From contig CAAFTZ010000108.1 of NCBI GenBank assembly GCA_900766055.1, forward strand, positions 1-5,446: a DNA stretch of 5,446 nucleotides, read 5' to 3'. Positions 5,428 through 5,446 of the stretch are shown here, piece by piece. The notes beneath the pieces are model-generated. The model made no database searches and was not told the origin of the DNA. It worked only from the letters and a program-made list of their open reading frames with translations. Source of the stretch: an uncultured Parasutterella sp. Lineage in GTDB: Bacteria; Pseudomonadota; Gammaproteobacteria; Burkholderiales; Burkholderiaceae_F. The translations under genes were made by a program, and so were the position numbers. Positions within the stretch are counted from its first letter, which is position 1, and the number at the start of each line of letters is the position of its first letter.

Positions 5428-5446
5428 GGTGACGCTACGCGTCACC
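5428..5446. repeat. Perfect palindrome cut by the right edge
   Basis: GGTGACGC (5428-5435) and GCGTCACC (5439-5446) are exact reverse complements around a 3-nt TAC loop. The right arm ends at the last base, so the stem may continue outside. It could be a terminator stem, an operator or one unit of a dispersed palindromic repeat; the window does not say which. Confidence 0.5.

Larger units (their letters stand above)
4985..5446. other. Gene-poor right end: terminators, a direct repeat and a palindrome but no convincing gene
   Basis: No open frame here reaches 60 codons or carries a recognisable domain, and I see no tRNA, rRNA or CRISPR structure. What it holds: a minus-strand terminator (5006-5041), an imperfect direct repeat (5089-5112 and 5264-5294), a plus-strand terminator (5294-5329) and a palindrome at the right edge. 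A 25-codon minus-strand open stretch at 5124-5047 ends in FEVEKDAFRRAIRLYLSD, which reads like the end of a real protein but has a stop just upstream and no start with a ribosome site. The rest is AT-rich with several short T- and A-runs. The terminators imply transcription from both directions, possibly small RNAs or a decayed gene. Confidence 0.5.

Noticed and set aside
30..5446. CRISPR array, tRNA, rRNA, transposase or phage genes
   Set aside because: I found no regularly spaced repeats, cloverleaf, rRNA motif or mobile-element protein; the repeats present are short and only paired.

Overview
The window looks like chromosomal DNA of an anaerobic or microaerophilic, respiring Gram-negative bacterium. 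The best guess is a gut member of the Sutterellaceae (Burkholderiales, Sutterella/Parasutterella/Turicimonas type). The reasons are a Tat-exported flavin reductase with its own small tetrahaem cytochrome, a divergent LysR gene, Sec-exported c-type cytochromes, and moderate GC (mid-40s percent by eye). The family-level placement is inference; no rRNA or marker gene is present.

Layout, left to right. Positions 1-578 (minus): the N-terminal two thirds of a LysR-type regulator that runs off the left edge. 579-690: a divergent control region with a perfect 10-bp inverted repeat carrying a LysR-style T-N11-A site. 691-2232 (plus): a periplasmic FAD reductase of the flavocytochrome c / fumarate reductase family. 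It keeps the catalytic Arg and two substrate-binding residues but has Gly-Pro-Trp where fumarate reductases have His-Pro-Thr. 2241-2275: a perfect 15-bp hairpin with no T-tract. 2304-2648 (plus): a secreted tetrahaem cytochrome c. 2703-3719 (minus): a secreted alpha/beta-hydrolase esterase, convergent with the cytochrome. 3720-3935: a divergent intergenic region with an inverted repeat. 3936-4922 (plus): a dihaem cytochrome c peroxidase with Tyr where the peroxidatic haem's distal His normally lies. 4923-5446: no convincing gene, but three intrinsic terminators on both strands, an imperfect direct repeat and a palindrome cut by the right edge.

How the genes fit together: the flavoprotein and cytochrome form a split flavocytochrome c, with the haem and flavin domains of a Shewanella Fcc3-like enzyme on separate polypeptides. 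The cytochrome would take electrons from a membrane quinol dehydrogenase encoded elsewhere (CymA/NapC type in known systems) and pass them to the FAD enzyme, which would reduce an unsaturated organic acceptor in the periplasm. The altered pocket argues against fumarate as that acceptor. The LysR protein is the probable acceptor-responsive regulator. The esterase and peroxidase are also periplasmic. The esterase could release an acceptor from an ester, and the peroxidase could use cytochrome electrons to remove H2O2, but both links rest on proximity alone.

The most worthwhile items are the reductase's unassigned substrate, the Tyr substitution in the peroxidase, the LysR-reductase operator and the unexplained terminator-rich right end.
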